NCBI GenBank assembly: GCA_964519015.1
Contig: CAZFHZ010000030.1
Location: 1-34,212, forward strand
From: CAZFHZ01 sp964519015
GTDB taxonomy: Bacteria > Blakebacterota > Blakebacteria > Blakebacterales > CAYUVJ01
Direction of reading: 5' to 3'
Length of the DNA: 34,212 nt
Shown: positions 8,038 to 15,341 of the stretch, one piece after another
Position numbering within the stretch: position 1 is the first letter of the stretch
Layout: every line of letters begins with the position of its first letter
The notes under the pieces: model-generated
Told to the model about the DNA's origin: nothing
The model's input: the letters and a program-made list of their open reading frames with translations, nothing else
Databases searched by the model: none
Translations under genes and position numbers: made by a program

Positions 8038-8604
8038 ATGCCCCTGATCCCCTGGGAGCACGAGGAACCGGAAGTGATTGCGGAGATGGGCATCTTCCGG
8101 GTGTTGCGGACCCGTTCCCGCTCCCCCCGCACCGGCAGTCTGCGCACCTTCTCCCGGATCGAGGCCGGTTCCTGGGTGAACATGGTCGCCCTCACCCCCG
8201 CCGAGGAGGTCCTGCTGGTCCGGCAGTTCCGCCACGGCACCCGGGACTTCACCCTGGAGATCCCCGGGGGGCTGGTGGACGGGGGGGAGACGCCGGCCCA
8301 GGCGGCGGCCCGCGAACTCCGGGAGGAGACCGGCTATGAGGGGAGCGGCCCGGTCCTGCTCGGAGTGGTGACCCCCAATCCCGCCTTCATGGACAACCAT
8401 TGCCACACCTTCCTCTTCACCGACTGCCGCCGGATGGGGGAGCCGCAGCTCGAACATGGTGAAGACCTGGAGGTCATCGTGCGGCCCCTGGCGGAGGTCC
8501 CCGGCCTGATCGCGGCCGGGGAGATCGACCACTCCCTGGTGGTGTGTGCTTTCTGGTGGCTGGCCCAGCGGATGCCGGAGCGCTTCCGGCCGGCGGTGCC
8601 ATGA
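8038..8604 (+). CDS. NUDIX hydrolase, ADP-ribose pyrophosphatase type
   Basis: The 188-residue protein has a complete Nudix box at residues 78-100: G78, E84, REL then REETGY, following the Gx5Ex7REUxEExGU pattern. The upstream beta-sheet reading VALTPAEEVLLVRQFRHGTRDFTLEIPGG is typical of ADP-ribose/nucleoside-diphosphate-sugar pyrophosphatases. It would cleave a nucleoside diphosphate linked to a moiety X using Mg2+ in the cytoplasm. The ATG at 8038 is preceded by GAGGAG; the reading frame stays open upstream without homology. Its stop overlaps the archease start (ATGA), implying coupled translation. The exact substrate cannot be read from sequence. Confidence 0.9.
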   Translation: MPLIPWEHEEPEVIAEMGIFRVLRTRSRSPRTGSLRTFSRIEAGSWVNMVALTPAEEVLLVRQFRHGTRDFTLEIPGGLVDGGETPAQAAARELREETGYEGSGPVLLGVVTPNPAFMDNHCHTFLFTDCRRMGEPQLEHGEDLEVIVRPLAEVPGLIAAGEIDHSLVVCAFWWLAQRMPERFRPAVP

Positions 8605-9038
8605 TCCCTCACTCCGGTCGCCCCCACTGGGAGGAGATCGACCACACGGCCGACGTGGGCGTGCGCGCCTTCGGTGATACGCTGGAGCAGCTCTTCACCC
8701 ACGCCGCCGAGGGGATGTTCCGGATCATCGCCGGGGAACGCACCCTCCGACCGCTCATGGAGCGGGTCGTGACCATCGCACCGGAACCGGAGGGGGAGGA
8801 GCCCGACCGGCTGCTGGTCCGCTTCCTCTCCGAACTCCTCTTCCTCTGCGAGACGCAGCGGGTCCTCTTCTGCGATTTCGAGGTCGACCTGACCGGTGGG
8901 GGGGTGAAGGCCGTCTGCCGGGGGGAGCCGATCGGTTCCGACCGGAGCGGGCTGGGTATGGAGATCAAGGCGGTGACCTGGCACGGCCTCTCCCTCGACC
9001 TTATGCGGGGGGAGGCACAGGTCATCTTCGATGTGTGA
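8601..9038 (+). CDS. Archease
   Basis: This 145-residue protein matches the archease family throughout: the N-terminal metal-binding motif EEIDHTADVGVRAFG, AAEGMFRI, LLVRFLSELLFL, and the C-terminal AVTWHGLSL with the conserved His. Archease is a chaperone or turnover activator for the RtcB tRNA/RNA ligase, promoting guanylylation with a bound metal. No rtcB is present in the window, so the partner must be encoded elsewhere. The ATG overlaps the stop of the NUDIX gene by 4 bp. The following propeller lipoprotein starts within about 30 bp, so the three genes probably share a transcript. Confidence 0.92.
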   Translation: MIPHSGRPHWEEIDHTADVGVRAFGDTLEQLFTHAAEGMFRIIAGERTLRPLMERVVTIAPEPEGEEPDRLLVRFLSELLFLCETQRVLFCDFEVDLTGGGVKAVCRGEPIGSDRSGLGMEIKAVTWHGLSLDLMRGEAQVIFDV

Positions 9039-9066
9039 GGTCCACACACTCACGCGGGCGGTGTGT

Positions 9067-10272
9067 ATGCTGCGGTTCGATCCCTGGTTCCTGCTCTCGG
9101 TAGGGCTTTCGCTCGCTGCCTGTTCCGGCGGCGGCCGGGAAGGGGAGGAGACGGCCGTTCCCTTCCAGGAAGACGTGCTCACCCCGGTCTGGACCATTGG
9201 GCGGGAACCGCTCGAGGAGGCCTTTCAGATCGCCTACCCGGAAGGGATCGCGGTGGATGCCGCCGGGCGCGTCTACGTGGCCGACCGGGAGAACGTCAAG
9301 GTCTTCGACCCCGAGGGGCGTCCCCTGGCCGTCCTCGGCCGGAAAGGGAGCGGTCCCGGGGAGTTCGAGCGGGCGCGCAGCCCCCTCCTGGGTCCGACCG
9401 GCCTGCTGGCGGTCCCCGACCAGCTCCAGGAGGCCAACCTCTTCGGGGAGCAGGGCGCCTTCCTCCGCCGTTTCCGCTACCTGGAGGATCCCCGGGCGCG
9501 CGCCTACATCCAGGAGCAGGGTTTCGGCTTCCACATGTTGAACAGCCTGCTGCCGCTCGACGGGGAGCGCCTGCTGGTCGATCAGACGGCGATCGTGCGG
9601 GAGCTGGAGGGCCCCTTCGTGCGTAGTGACCAGCTGCTCTACTTCGTTCCCGACGGTCTGAACGAGGTGTGCCGGTATCTCTCCCGCAACCAGGTCCGGT
9701 TCAAGGAGGGGGGGGACCGGGAGATCGCCTTCCAGGGGCTACTCCTCTGGACCCCGGTGAGGACCGACGGCGTGGTCTACATGCAGACCGGTTTCGATCG
9801 GGAGCTGGATGAGACCGATCCCCGCTATCACCTCATCCGGGTCACCCTGGCCACCATGGCGCGGGACACGCTCCGTATCCCCTGGGAGCCGCTGGCGATC
9901 CCGGCGGCCTGCCGCCGACTTCGCCCCTTGGTGGCCGAGTCGATCGGGCTGGTCCTGCCGGTGACCCCCGAGATGCAGGATATCATGGACCGGACCCCGT
10001 TCTACCCGCCGGCCATCCGGCTCCTGGCCGACGCCGATCAGCTCTTCGTCTTTGCCCATTCCGTCCACGACTCGGCGGGTGTCTCCGAAGAAGAGCGGGA
10101 ATGGGACGCTCCGCGTACCGCCGACCTGATCGAACTCTCCAGCGGACGCTTGACCGCCCGGGCCGGGTTCCCCTTCCTCCCCGACCTGATCCGGGACGGC
10201 TACGTCTACCGGATGGTCCGGCCTCGCGCCGAACTGCCCCGCATCGAGAAGTACCGGCTCAAACTGCGATAA
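9067..10272 (+). CDS. 6-bladed beta-propeller lipoprotein (paralogue 2)
   Basis: This 401-residue lipoprotein begins MLRFDPWFLLSVGLSLAAC, with the Cys in a good lipobox (LAAC). A start at 9031 (ATG overlapping the archease stop) would add 12 residues before the signal, so 9067 is preferred. The propeller signature is GIAVDAAGRVYVADRENVKV followed by FDPEGRPLAVLGRKGSGPGEF, comparable with the other two paralogues here. It is the last gene of the NUDIX-archease cluster, with no obvious functional link to those cytoplasmic proteins. The predicted location is a membrane-anchored periplasmic or outer-membrane lipoprotein; the role is unknown. Confidence 0.82.
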   Translation: MLRFDPWFLLSVGLSLAACSGGGREGEETAVPFQEDVLTPVWTIGREPLEEAFQIAYPEGIAVDAAGRVYVADRENVKVFDPEGRPLAVLGRKGSGPGEFERARSPLLGPTGLLAVPDQLQEANLFGEQGAFLRRFRYLEDPRARAYIQEQGFGFHMLNSLLPLDGERLLVDQTAIVRELEGPFVRSDQLLYFVPDGLNEVCRYLSRNQVRFKEGGDREIAFQGLLLWTPVRTDGVVYMQTGFDRELDETDPRYHLIRVTLATMARDTLRIPWEPLAIPAACRRLRPLVAESIGLVLPVTPEMQDIMDRTPFYPPAIRLLADADQLFVFAHSVHDSAGVSEEEREWDAPRTADLIELSSGRLTARAGFPFLPDLIRDGYVYRMVRPRAELPRIEKYRLKLR

Positions 10273-10420
10273 GGCTTCAGCGGACCAGGTGGCCGTACTG
10301 GGGGATGGTGCGCCTTTCGCGATGGAATTCCGGTGTGCATCGAGTCCTGTCGGAGTGATATCGTCGTTTCTTCCAGGTGGTCCACCTCCGAACCGGCGAT
10401 TCCGGGAAGGTGAAGCGATC

Positions 10421-12085
10421 ATGTCCATCAGACCGGTAGGGCGACTTGTCAAGGCGAGGCTCATCCTCGCGATCCTCTTCGCACTCTGCCTCCCCCAGCT
10501 TGCGGTGGGGCAGGCAGGCAGAGCGGGGGCGCGGTTCGAAGTCTCCTATCCCGCTTCCCTGGAGGCGGGCCCCGTCACCGGCCGCCTCTTCGTGATCGTG
10601 ACCCGAAGCAGCCGGGGTGAACCGCGGTTCCAGGCGGGCAGCTACGGACGGTCGGTCCCCTTCTTCGGTTCCGACGTGGAAGCGCTGAAGGCCGGCGCGA
10701 CCGCCGTGGTCGACGCGTCGGTTACCGGCTATCCCGTGGAGAGCCTGGCCGACCTGCCGGCGGGCGACTACTACGTGCAGGCGCTGCTCAACGTCTACAC
10801 GCTGGTGCACCGCCGGGACGGTCACACGATCTGGGTGCACCTGGACCAATGGGAGGGGCAGCAGTGGAACCGCTCGCCCGGGAACCTGGTGAGCGAGGTC
10901 AGGCAAGTGCACCTGGATTCGGCGGCGGGCTTCAACGTGCAGCTCTCCCTGACCAGCCGGATCCCCCCCATCGACCTGCCCGAAGATACTCCATGGGTCA
11001 AGCACGTGAAGATCCAGAGCCGGATGCTCTCGGAGTTCTGGGGGGTGCCGGTCTACCTGGGCGCCACGGTGCTGCTGCCCAAGGGCTGGGAGGAGAATCC
11101 CGGCCGCACCTACCCGGTGATCTACAGCCAGGGGCATTTCGGACTGAGGGCTCCTTTCGGCTTTTCCGAATCGGGGGGCCGGGGCGGCGGGCGCGGGATC
11201 TCGGACCTTTGGATGTCGGACGATTTCCCGCGTATGATCGCGGTCACCTTCCAGCATCCCACCCCCTACTATGACGACTCCTACGCGGTGAACTCCGCCA
11301 ACAACGGACCGTACGGGAACGCCCTGCTGCAGGAACTGATCCCCTACCTGGAACAGCACTTCCGTATCGTCGCCCGTCCCGAGGGGCGCGTGCTGACCGG
11401 CGGGTCCACCGGGGGGTGGGAGGCGCTGGCGCTCCAGGTCCATCACCCGAAGTTCTTCAACGGCACCTGGGTCTTCTACCCCGACCCGATCGATTTCCGC
11501 CGCTACCAGATGTCCAACATCTACGAAGACGAGAACGCCTTCGAAGTCCCCAACGGGGAGTGGGCGACCCTTGCAAGGCCCCTCTCGAGAGATGCCAGCG
11601 GACAGGTCACGCTGACCATGCAGCAGATGTGCCGGCTGGAGTCGGTGCTCGGAAACCGTGTGCGGTCGGGGCAGCAGATCGCCGCCTGGGACGCCGCCTA
11701 CGGTCCCGTCGGCGACGACGGATATCCCCGGCCGCTCTGGGATCGGGAGACGGGGAAGATCGACCCGGAGGTGGCCGCCTATATGCGCGACCACGGCAAC
11801 GACCTGAGTTGGTATGTGAAGGAGAACTGGCCGACGATCGGCCGGGATCTGACCGGAAAGATCCACATCTACGTCGGCGATATGGACAACTACTACTTGA
11901 ACCTGGCCGTCTACCTCTTCGAGAACATGACCCGGGGCCTCCAGGATCCTCCCGCCGAGGCCGAGTTCCAGTACGGGCGTCCCATGCAGGGGCACGGGTG
12001 GTCCCCGGTCTCCAACGCCGACCTGGTCCGTCTCATGGCCGAGCATATCAACCGCACCGTCCCCGGCCTGGTGATCTACCGGTAG
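10421..12085 (+). CDS. Secreted esterase-fold alpha/beta hydrolase
   Basis: The 554-residue protein has an N-terminal signal peptide (VKARLILAILFALCLPQLAVGQA). An unassigned beta-rich region follows (about residues 30-190). After that comes a putative esterase (esterase D / Fes-like) alpha/beta-hydrolase domain: VPVYLGATVLLPKGWEENPGRTYPVIYSQGH, ELIPYLEQHFRI, and the nucleophile elbow GGSTGGW (Ser in GxSxG, near residue 328). The C-terminal GRPMQGHGW probably holds the catalytic His. The family cleaves carboxylic esters, for example siderophore or feruloyl esters; the substrate is unknown. The ATG at 10421 has GGGAAGGTGA upstream. The preceding 148-bp gap has an AGGTGGTCCACCT inverted repeat at 10375-10387. 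Confidence 0.82.
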   Translation: MSIRPVGRLVKARLILAILFALCLPQLAVGQAGRAGARFEVSYPASLEAGPVTGRLFVIVTRSSRGEPRFQAGSYGRSVPFFGSDVEALKAGATAVVDASVTGYPVESLADLPAGDYYVQALLNVYTLVHRRDGHTIWVHLDQWEGQQWNRSPGNLVSEVRQVHLDSAAGFNVQLSLTSRIPPIDLPEDTPWVKHVKIQSRMLSEFWGVPVYLGATVLLPKGWEENPGRTYPVIYSQGHFGLRAPFGFSESGGRGGGRGISDLWMSDDFPRMIAVTFQHPTPYYDDSYAVNSANNGPYGNALLQELIPYLEQHFRIVARPEGRVLTGGSTGGWEALALQVHHPKFFNGTWVFYPDPIDFRRYQMSNIYEDENAFEVPNGEWATLARPLSRDASGQVTLTMQQMCRLESVLGNRVRSGQQIAAWDAAYGPVGDDGYPRPLWDRETGKIDPEVAAYMRDHGNDLSWYVKENWPTIGRDLTGKIHIYVGDMDNYYLNLAVYLFENMTRGLQDPPAEAEFQYGRPMQGHGWSPVSNADLVRLMAEHINRTVPGLVIYR

Positions 12086-12129
12086 GGGCAGGGTAGGGGG
12101 AAGTCCTGATAGTGAGAAACGTTTTTGGG

Positions 12130-12161
12130 TTGCAGATATATCATAAGCGGCTTATGATATA
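12130..12161 (+). promoter_or_regulatory. Promoter with embedded 12-bp perfect palindrome
   Basis: TTGCAG (12130-12135, weak -35 with 3 of 6 matches) and TATGAT (12153-12158, -10 with 5 of 6) have an ideal 17-bp spacer. Across the spacer and the -10 lies a perfect inverted repeat, TATATCATAAGC (12137-12148), one G, then GCTTATGATATA (12150-12161). A dimeric repressor bound there would block polymerase. Initiation 6-7 bases after the -10 falls at or next to the ATG at 12165, and no ribosome binding site precedes that ATG, so the mRNA is predicted leaderless. The region is strikingly AT-rich for this genome. Confidence 0.6.
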
Positions 12162-12164
12162 GAC

Positions 12165-12431
12165 ATGGATTCCAGACTGCGAGCATACTTTGCCGAGATC
12201 GGTCGGCGGGGTGGACGAGCCAGCCGGCGCGAACTCAGTCCTGAGACCGCGCGCCAGATGGTCCGGGTGCGTGAGGCCAGGCGCGCCTACCGGCGGTTCT
12301 TCCACCAGTGCTTCTGGTCGTATGCGCCCGGTTTGAGGATCTCCGCGGCGGACGTGCCCTGGGTCACCGAACAGCTGAGGAAGCATGGCGGCCGCGAAGC
12401 CTGGGAAACGGCGGCCCGGTTATGCCGCTGA
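12165..12431 (+). CDS. 88-aa basic protein, candidate antitoxin/regulator paired with a nucleotidyltransferase
   Basis: I do not recognise a named family. The protein is short and arginine-rich; the N-terminal part reads FAEIGRRGGRASRRELSPE, a GRxGGxA pattern seen in several small antitoxin-like proteins, followed by a helical REARRAYRRFF stretch and an aromatic C-terminal half. It directly follows a palindromic promoter, has no ribosome binding site, and its 3' end overlaps the next gene by 10 bp, so the two must be co-expressed. Position (small gene first, nucleotidyltransferase second, operator upstream) is the usual layout of a toxin-antitoxin pair, with this gene as antitoxin and autoregulator. 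That role is inference from layout. Confidence 0.65.
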   Translation: MDSRLRAYFAEIGRRGGRASRRELSPETARQMVRVREARRAYRRFFHQCFWSYAPGLRISAADVPWVTEQLRKHGGREAWETAARLCR

Positions 12432-13210
12432 CCGCCTTCCAATCCGAGATCGGCCGCCTGCTGGCCGTCAACCGGAGCGAGGACAGCTATCTGGCGGGCG
12501 GCGCCGCGATCCTCCTGCAACCCAACACACGGCGCTTCAGTCAGGATATCGACTACTTTCACGACAGCACGGAGCGGGTGGCTTCGGCGTACGAGGCGGA
12601 TCACCGGACACTGCTCGACCACGGATGCACCGTTGTCCCGGAGATCCAGATGCCCGGCTACATCCGGGCGGTCGTCCGCCACAGCGACCAGGCCACCAAG
12701 GTGGAGTGGGCCCAGGATTCCACCTGGCGCTTCATGCCGGTCATCCGGAACGAGAAATTCGGCTACCAGTTGCATCCGATCGACCTGGCCACCAATAAGG
12801 TGCTCGCCCTGGCCGGCCGTGACGAATCCCGGGATCTCGTGGATACGCTGCACCTCCATGCGCACGTCCTGGCCCTGGGGCCCCTGACCTGGGCCGCGGT
12901 GGGCAAGGATCCGGGATTCTCGCCCCTGTCGCTCCTGGAACTGCTGCGCCGGCGCGGCCGGATCCACCAGGAAGATCTCGCCCGTCTGCATCTGAGCGAG
13001 CCGCTCGATGTTAAGGAGATCAAGATCACCTGGTTGGCGGCCCTGGAGAGCGCCGAGGTGTTCGTACGCAGTCGTCCCCCCGATGAGGCCGGATGTCTGT
13101 ACTATTCCTCTGATCTGGAGATATTCGTCGATCCCGATCGCGACGATGTCGGCGAGGTCGTACCCCATTACGGTCGGCCGGGCGGGGTGCTGCCGCGAGT
13201 TGGAGAATAG
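12422..13210 (+). CDS. AbiEii/AbiGii-like nucleotidyltransferase, candidate toxin
   Basis: The 262-residue protein has the polymerase-beta-type nucleotidyltransferase signature GGAA at residues 26-29 followed by S40-x-D42-x-D44 (FSQDIDYF), the metal-binding pair. Further on come HPIDLATNKVLALAGRDESRDLVDTLHLH, which resembles the K...R..RD..D segment of AbiEii-type toxins. Related enzymes such as the MenT toxins add nucleotides to tRNA. The ATG at 12422 lies inside the upstream 88-aa gene and overlaps its end by 10 bp. A C-terminal segment (YYSSDLEIFVDP...) has no assignment. The substrate and toxicity are inferred, not shown. Confidence 0.75.
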   Translation: MPLTAFQSEIGRLLAVNRSEDSYLAGGAAILLQPNTRRFSQDIDYFHDSTERVASAYEADHRTLLDHGCTVVPEIQMPGYIRAVVRHSDQATKVEWAQDSTWRFMPVIRNEKFGYQLHPIDLATNKVLALAGRDESRDLVDTLHLHAHVLALGPLTWAAVGKDPGFSPLSLLELLRRRGRIHQEDLARLHLSEPLDVKEIKITWLAALESAEVFVRSRPPDEAGCLYYSSDLEIFVDPDRDDVGEVVPHYGRPGGVLPRVGE

Positions 13211-13263
13211 AGTCCGGGTAGCGGCACTCTTCCCTTGGTGACAACTCTTCGAAATCTGACCTG

Positions 13264-13905
13264 CTAGCGGACCAGGTGGCCGAAGCGGCGCCAGCGCGGG
13301 CGCTCCCAGAGGGGCAGGGCAGGGTCGGAGTCCCAGGAGTAGAGCACGACCGAGACCCGCCCCAGGACCAGGTCGCGGTCGAGGAAGCCCCAACCGCGGC
13401 TGTCGAGTGAGACATCTCGATTGTCCCCCATCACGAAGAGCCGGCCGGGGGGGACCACCAGCGGTCCCAGGTTGTCGCGGGAGGACAGCTCGCCGGGCAA
13501 CACGCGGTCGTCCACATATTTACCCTTACCCGGCAGCGGCACCTCCACGCCGTCCACATAGAGTTTCTTCTTACGGATCTCGAGCGTCTGCCCGGCCACC
13601 GCCACCACCCGCTTGACCAGCCGCACCCCCTCCTCGATCGGGGAGTCGAGCACAATGATGTCTCCGGGGCGGGGCTCCCGCACCGCCGGCAGGCGGATAT
13701 CGGTGAAGGGGACCCGGATGCCGTAGAGGAACTTGTTGCCGAGCACGGTGTCGCCCGGGAAGAGGGTGTTCTCCATCGAGGACTGCTCGATGTGATAGGC
13801 CTCGGCCACCGAGACCCGGATGACCAGGGAGAGGGCGACGGCGAACAACAGGAGCCGGATGGTCTCCTCGAGGTGCCGCCGCAGGTTCGATCGCGTCTCG
13901 GTCAT
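13264..13905 (-). CDS. lepB: Signal peptidase I
   Basis: This 213-residue inner-membrane serine protease removes signal peptides from exported proteins. A single membrane segment (RLLLFAVALSLVIRVSVAEAY) precedes the catalytic Ser43 in QSSMENTLFPGD. The general-base Lys98 lies in RLVKRVVAVAGQ, and the signature box GDNRDVSLDSRGWG follows. The start is set at 13905 because AGGATGA lies upstream; an in-frame ATG at 13932 has none. It sits between two apparently horizontally mobile modules and is transcribed against the nucleotidyltransferase gene. Length is normal for a short SPase I. Given the many exported proteins in the window it may be a general enzyme. Confidence 0.95.
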   Translation of the reverse strand: MTETRSNLRRHLEETIRLLLFAVALSLVIRVSVAEAYHIEQSSMENTLFPGDTVLGNKFLYGIRVPFTDIRLPAVREPRPGDIIVLDSPIEEGVRLVKRVVAVAGQTLEIRKKKLYVDGVEVPLPGKGKYVDDRVLPGELSSRDNLGPLVVPPGRLFVMGDNRDVSLDSRGWGFLDRDLVLGRVSVVLYSWDSDPALPLWERPRWRRFGHLVR

Positions 13906-14038
13906 GCCTTCATCCTGTCGATCGGCCATCACCGTTCGGGCCGGAATCGCCCGGCACGATACACACTACGCCTTCCCGGCGCGAGGGTTCCATACATGTG
14001 CCGCTAAACAGGCCGCACTCGCACGGCGTCCAGTAAGC

Positions 14039-15283
14039 ATGAAGACTATTTCTATATACAGCCTCCTCCCGGGCCTCCTTCCCGCTCTGCTGGCGGTCTC
14101 CTGCAGCGGAAGCACCGGCCGGCCCCACGGATTCGACGTGATGCAGGACGATGGATTGCGCCGGGCGGTGAATACGGGAGGGCCACGCTATGAAGGGGAA
14201 CTCTTCGACTATGAACTGGTGGTGACCCTCAAGGAAGACCCGGAGGATCCGGAGTCCTTCCTGGATGAACCGGCCTGGTTCGTCATGGATGAACAGGGGA
14301 GGTTCTACCTCAACCACAATCACGACCGGCGGATCCAGGTGTTCGATCCCGACGGGACCTACCTGCGCAGCTTCGGGCGCCGAGGTGAGGGGCCGGGCGA
14401 GTTCACGCTGCCCCGCTTCCAGGACCTGCGCGGGGACACGCTGTCCATCTTCGACCCGCCCCTCCAGCGCACCACCCGGTACCGCACCGACGGCACGCTG
14501 CTGGACGTCTTCCGCCCACCGGCGAATGCCGGATACCTGGACGGCCTCTACGAGGAATCGCGGGGTACCTTCATCGCGATCGAGGGCACGGGTGCGTGGG
14601 GGGAGAAGGAGATCCGGGAGGGCGTCCAGTTCGTCGCCTACTCGCAGTCGGGGGACACCCTCGGGGCGAACCGGACGGACACGGTTGTGACCGGCTACGT
14701 CGTGGACAGCAGCGGGCCGATTCGGCAGGGCATGAAGTACGGCTTCGCTCCCTCGCCCTCCGCGTTCGTCGATCCGGAAGGCCGCCGGGTCCTGCTCACC
14801 TCCGGAGACGAACCGATCGTGCGCTGGTATGGGTTGGATGGAGGGTGTCGGGAGGAGATCCGGGTGACCGACCGTCTCGAACCGCTGAATCTCAGGACGC
14901 TGAAGGCGGACCTGGCCCAGATGGTGGAGGATTCCTGGCTGTCCGAGGGGCGGGCGGATACCCTCCGGCGCGGATTCGGCAGCCTCCAGCTCTGTGACCA
15001 CAAAGGGTTCTCCGTACGCGTCTTCGCCGACCGGGGATTCCTGTGGCTCATGAAGCCGGTTGTCCCGTGGACTTCCCCCCCGCCTGTCTGCCGTATCATT
15101 TCGCCCGAGGGGGAGTACCTGGGCGACTCCACCTGGCCGATAGCCGTCCACTGGAACTATGCCCGGGTTATGCGAGGCTATTTCCTCGGATTGACCTGGG
15201 ACCCCGAAAGCGGTGCCCAGCTCGCCGTGGTCTACCGCATCCTGCCGCGGGTGGAGGGACTGTACTACCCGCCAGGGCATTAA
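14039..15283 (+). CDS. 6-bladed beta-propeller lipoprotein (paralogue 3)
   Basis: This 414-residue protein begins MKTISIYSLLPGLLPALL followed by AVSC, an acceptable lipobox. The first blades carry PAWFVMDEQGRFYLNHNHDRRIQVFDPDGTYLRSFGRRGEGPGEF (described by its key VFDPDG and GEGPGEF elements), then GDTLSIFDPPLQRTT and TDGTLLDVFRPP. These motifs align by eye with those of the propeller at 6081-7346. A start at 14039 is chosen because it gives the signal peptide; the open frame upstream has none. The genome appears to keep several versions of this lipoprotein at scattered sites. Function and ligand are unknown. Confidence 0.83.
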   Translation: MKTISIYSLLPGLLPALLAVSCSGSTGRPHGFDVMQDDGLRRAVNTGGPRYEGELFDYELVVTLKEDPEDPESFLDEPAWFVMDEQGRFYLNHNHDRRIQVFDPDGTYLRSFGRRGEGPGEFTLPRFQDLRGDTLSIFDPPLQRTTRYRTDGTLLDVFRPPANAGYLDGLYEESRGTFIAIEGTGAWGEKEIREGVQFVAYSQSGDTLGANRTDTVVTGYVVDSSGPIRQGMKYGFAPSPSAFVDPEGRRVLLTSGDEPIVRWYGLDGGCREEIRVTDRLEPLNLRTLKADLAQMVEDSWLSEGRADTLRRGFGSLQLCDHKGFSVRVFADRGFLWLMKPVVPWTSPPPVCRIISPEGEYLGDSTWPIAVHWNYARVMRGYFLGLTWDPESGAQLAVVYRILPRVEGLYYPPGH

Positions 15284-15300
15284 GTGGGCAGACGGCACAT

Positions 15301-15329
15301 TATGATTTACATATGGTCGTCTATATGAT
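15301..15329 (+). promoter_or_regulatory. AT-rich promoter region of the AAA/DUF4143 ATPase
   Basis: A -10-like TATGAT occurs at 15324-15329, with a second TATGAT at 15301-15306. CATAT (15310-15314) and ATATG (15323-15327) form an inverted repeat with 8 bp between. The ATG at 15342 is only 12 bp from the -10 and lacks a ribosome binding site, so a leaderless or very short leader is likely. TATATGATAAG at 15322-15332 differs by one base from TATATCATAAG in the 12137 palindrome. Confidence 0.4.
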
Positions 15330-15341
15330 AAGTATGGTTTC

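Noticed and set aside
10375..10387. AGGTGGTCCACCT inverted repeat upstream of the esterase
   Set aside because: A 6-bp arm palindrome in GC-rich DNA is weak evidence and it lies within no recognisable promoter, so it is only mentioned with the gene.
10277..12046. 589-codon open frame on the minus strand opposite the esterase gene
   Set aside because: It mirrors the real gene (signal peptide, GGSTGGW motif) on the other strand; its composition is that of a GC-rich shadow with no domain. Only its last 30 codons are noted, as a possible lepB remnant.
12086..12164. tRNA gene or attachment site at the edge of the defence-like patch
   Set aside because: No cloverleaf or CCA end can be drawn, and no direct repeat flanks the patch; integration by a tRNA-targeting element is not supported.
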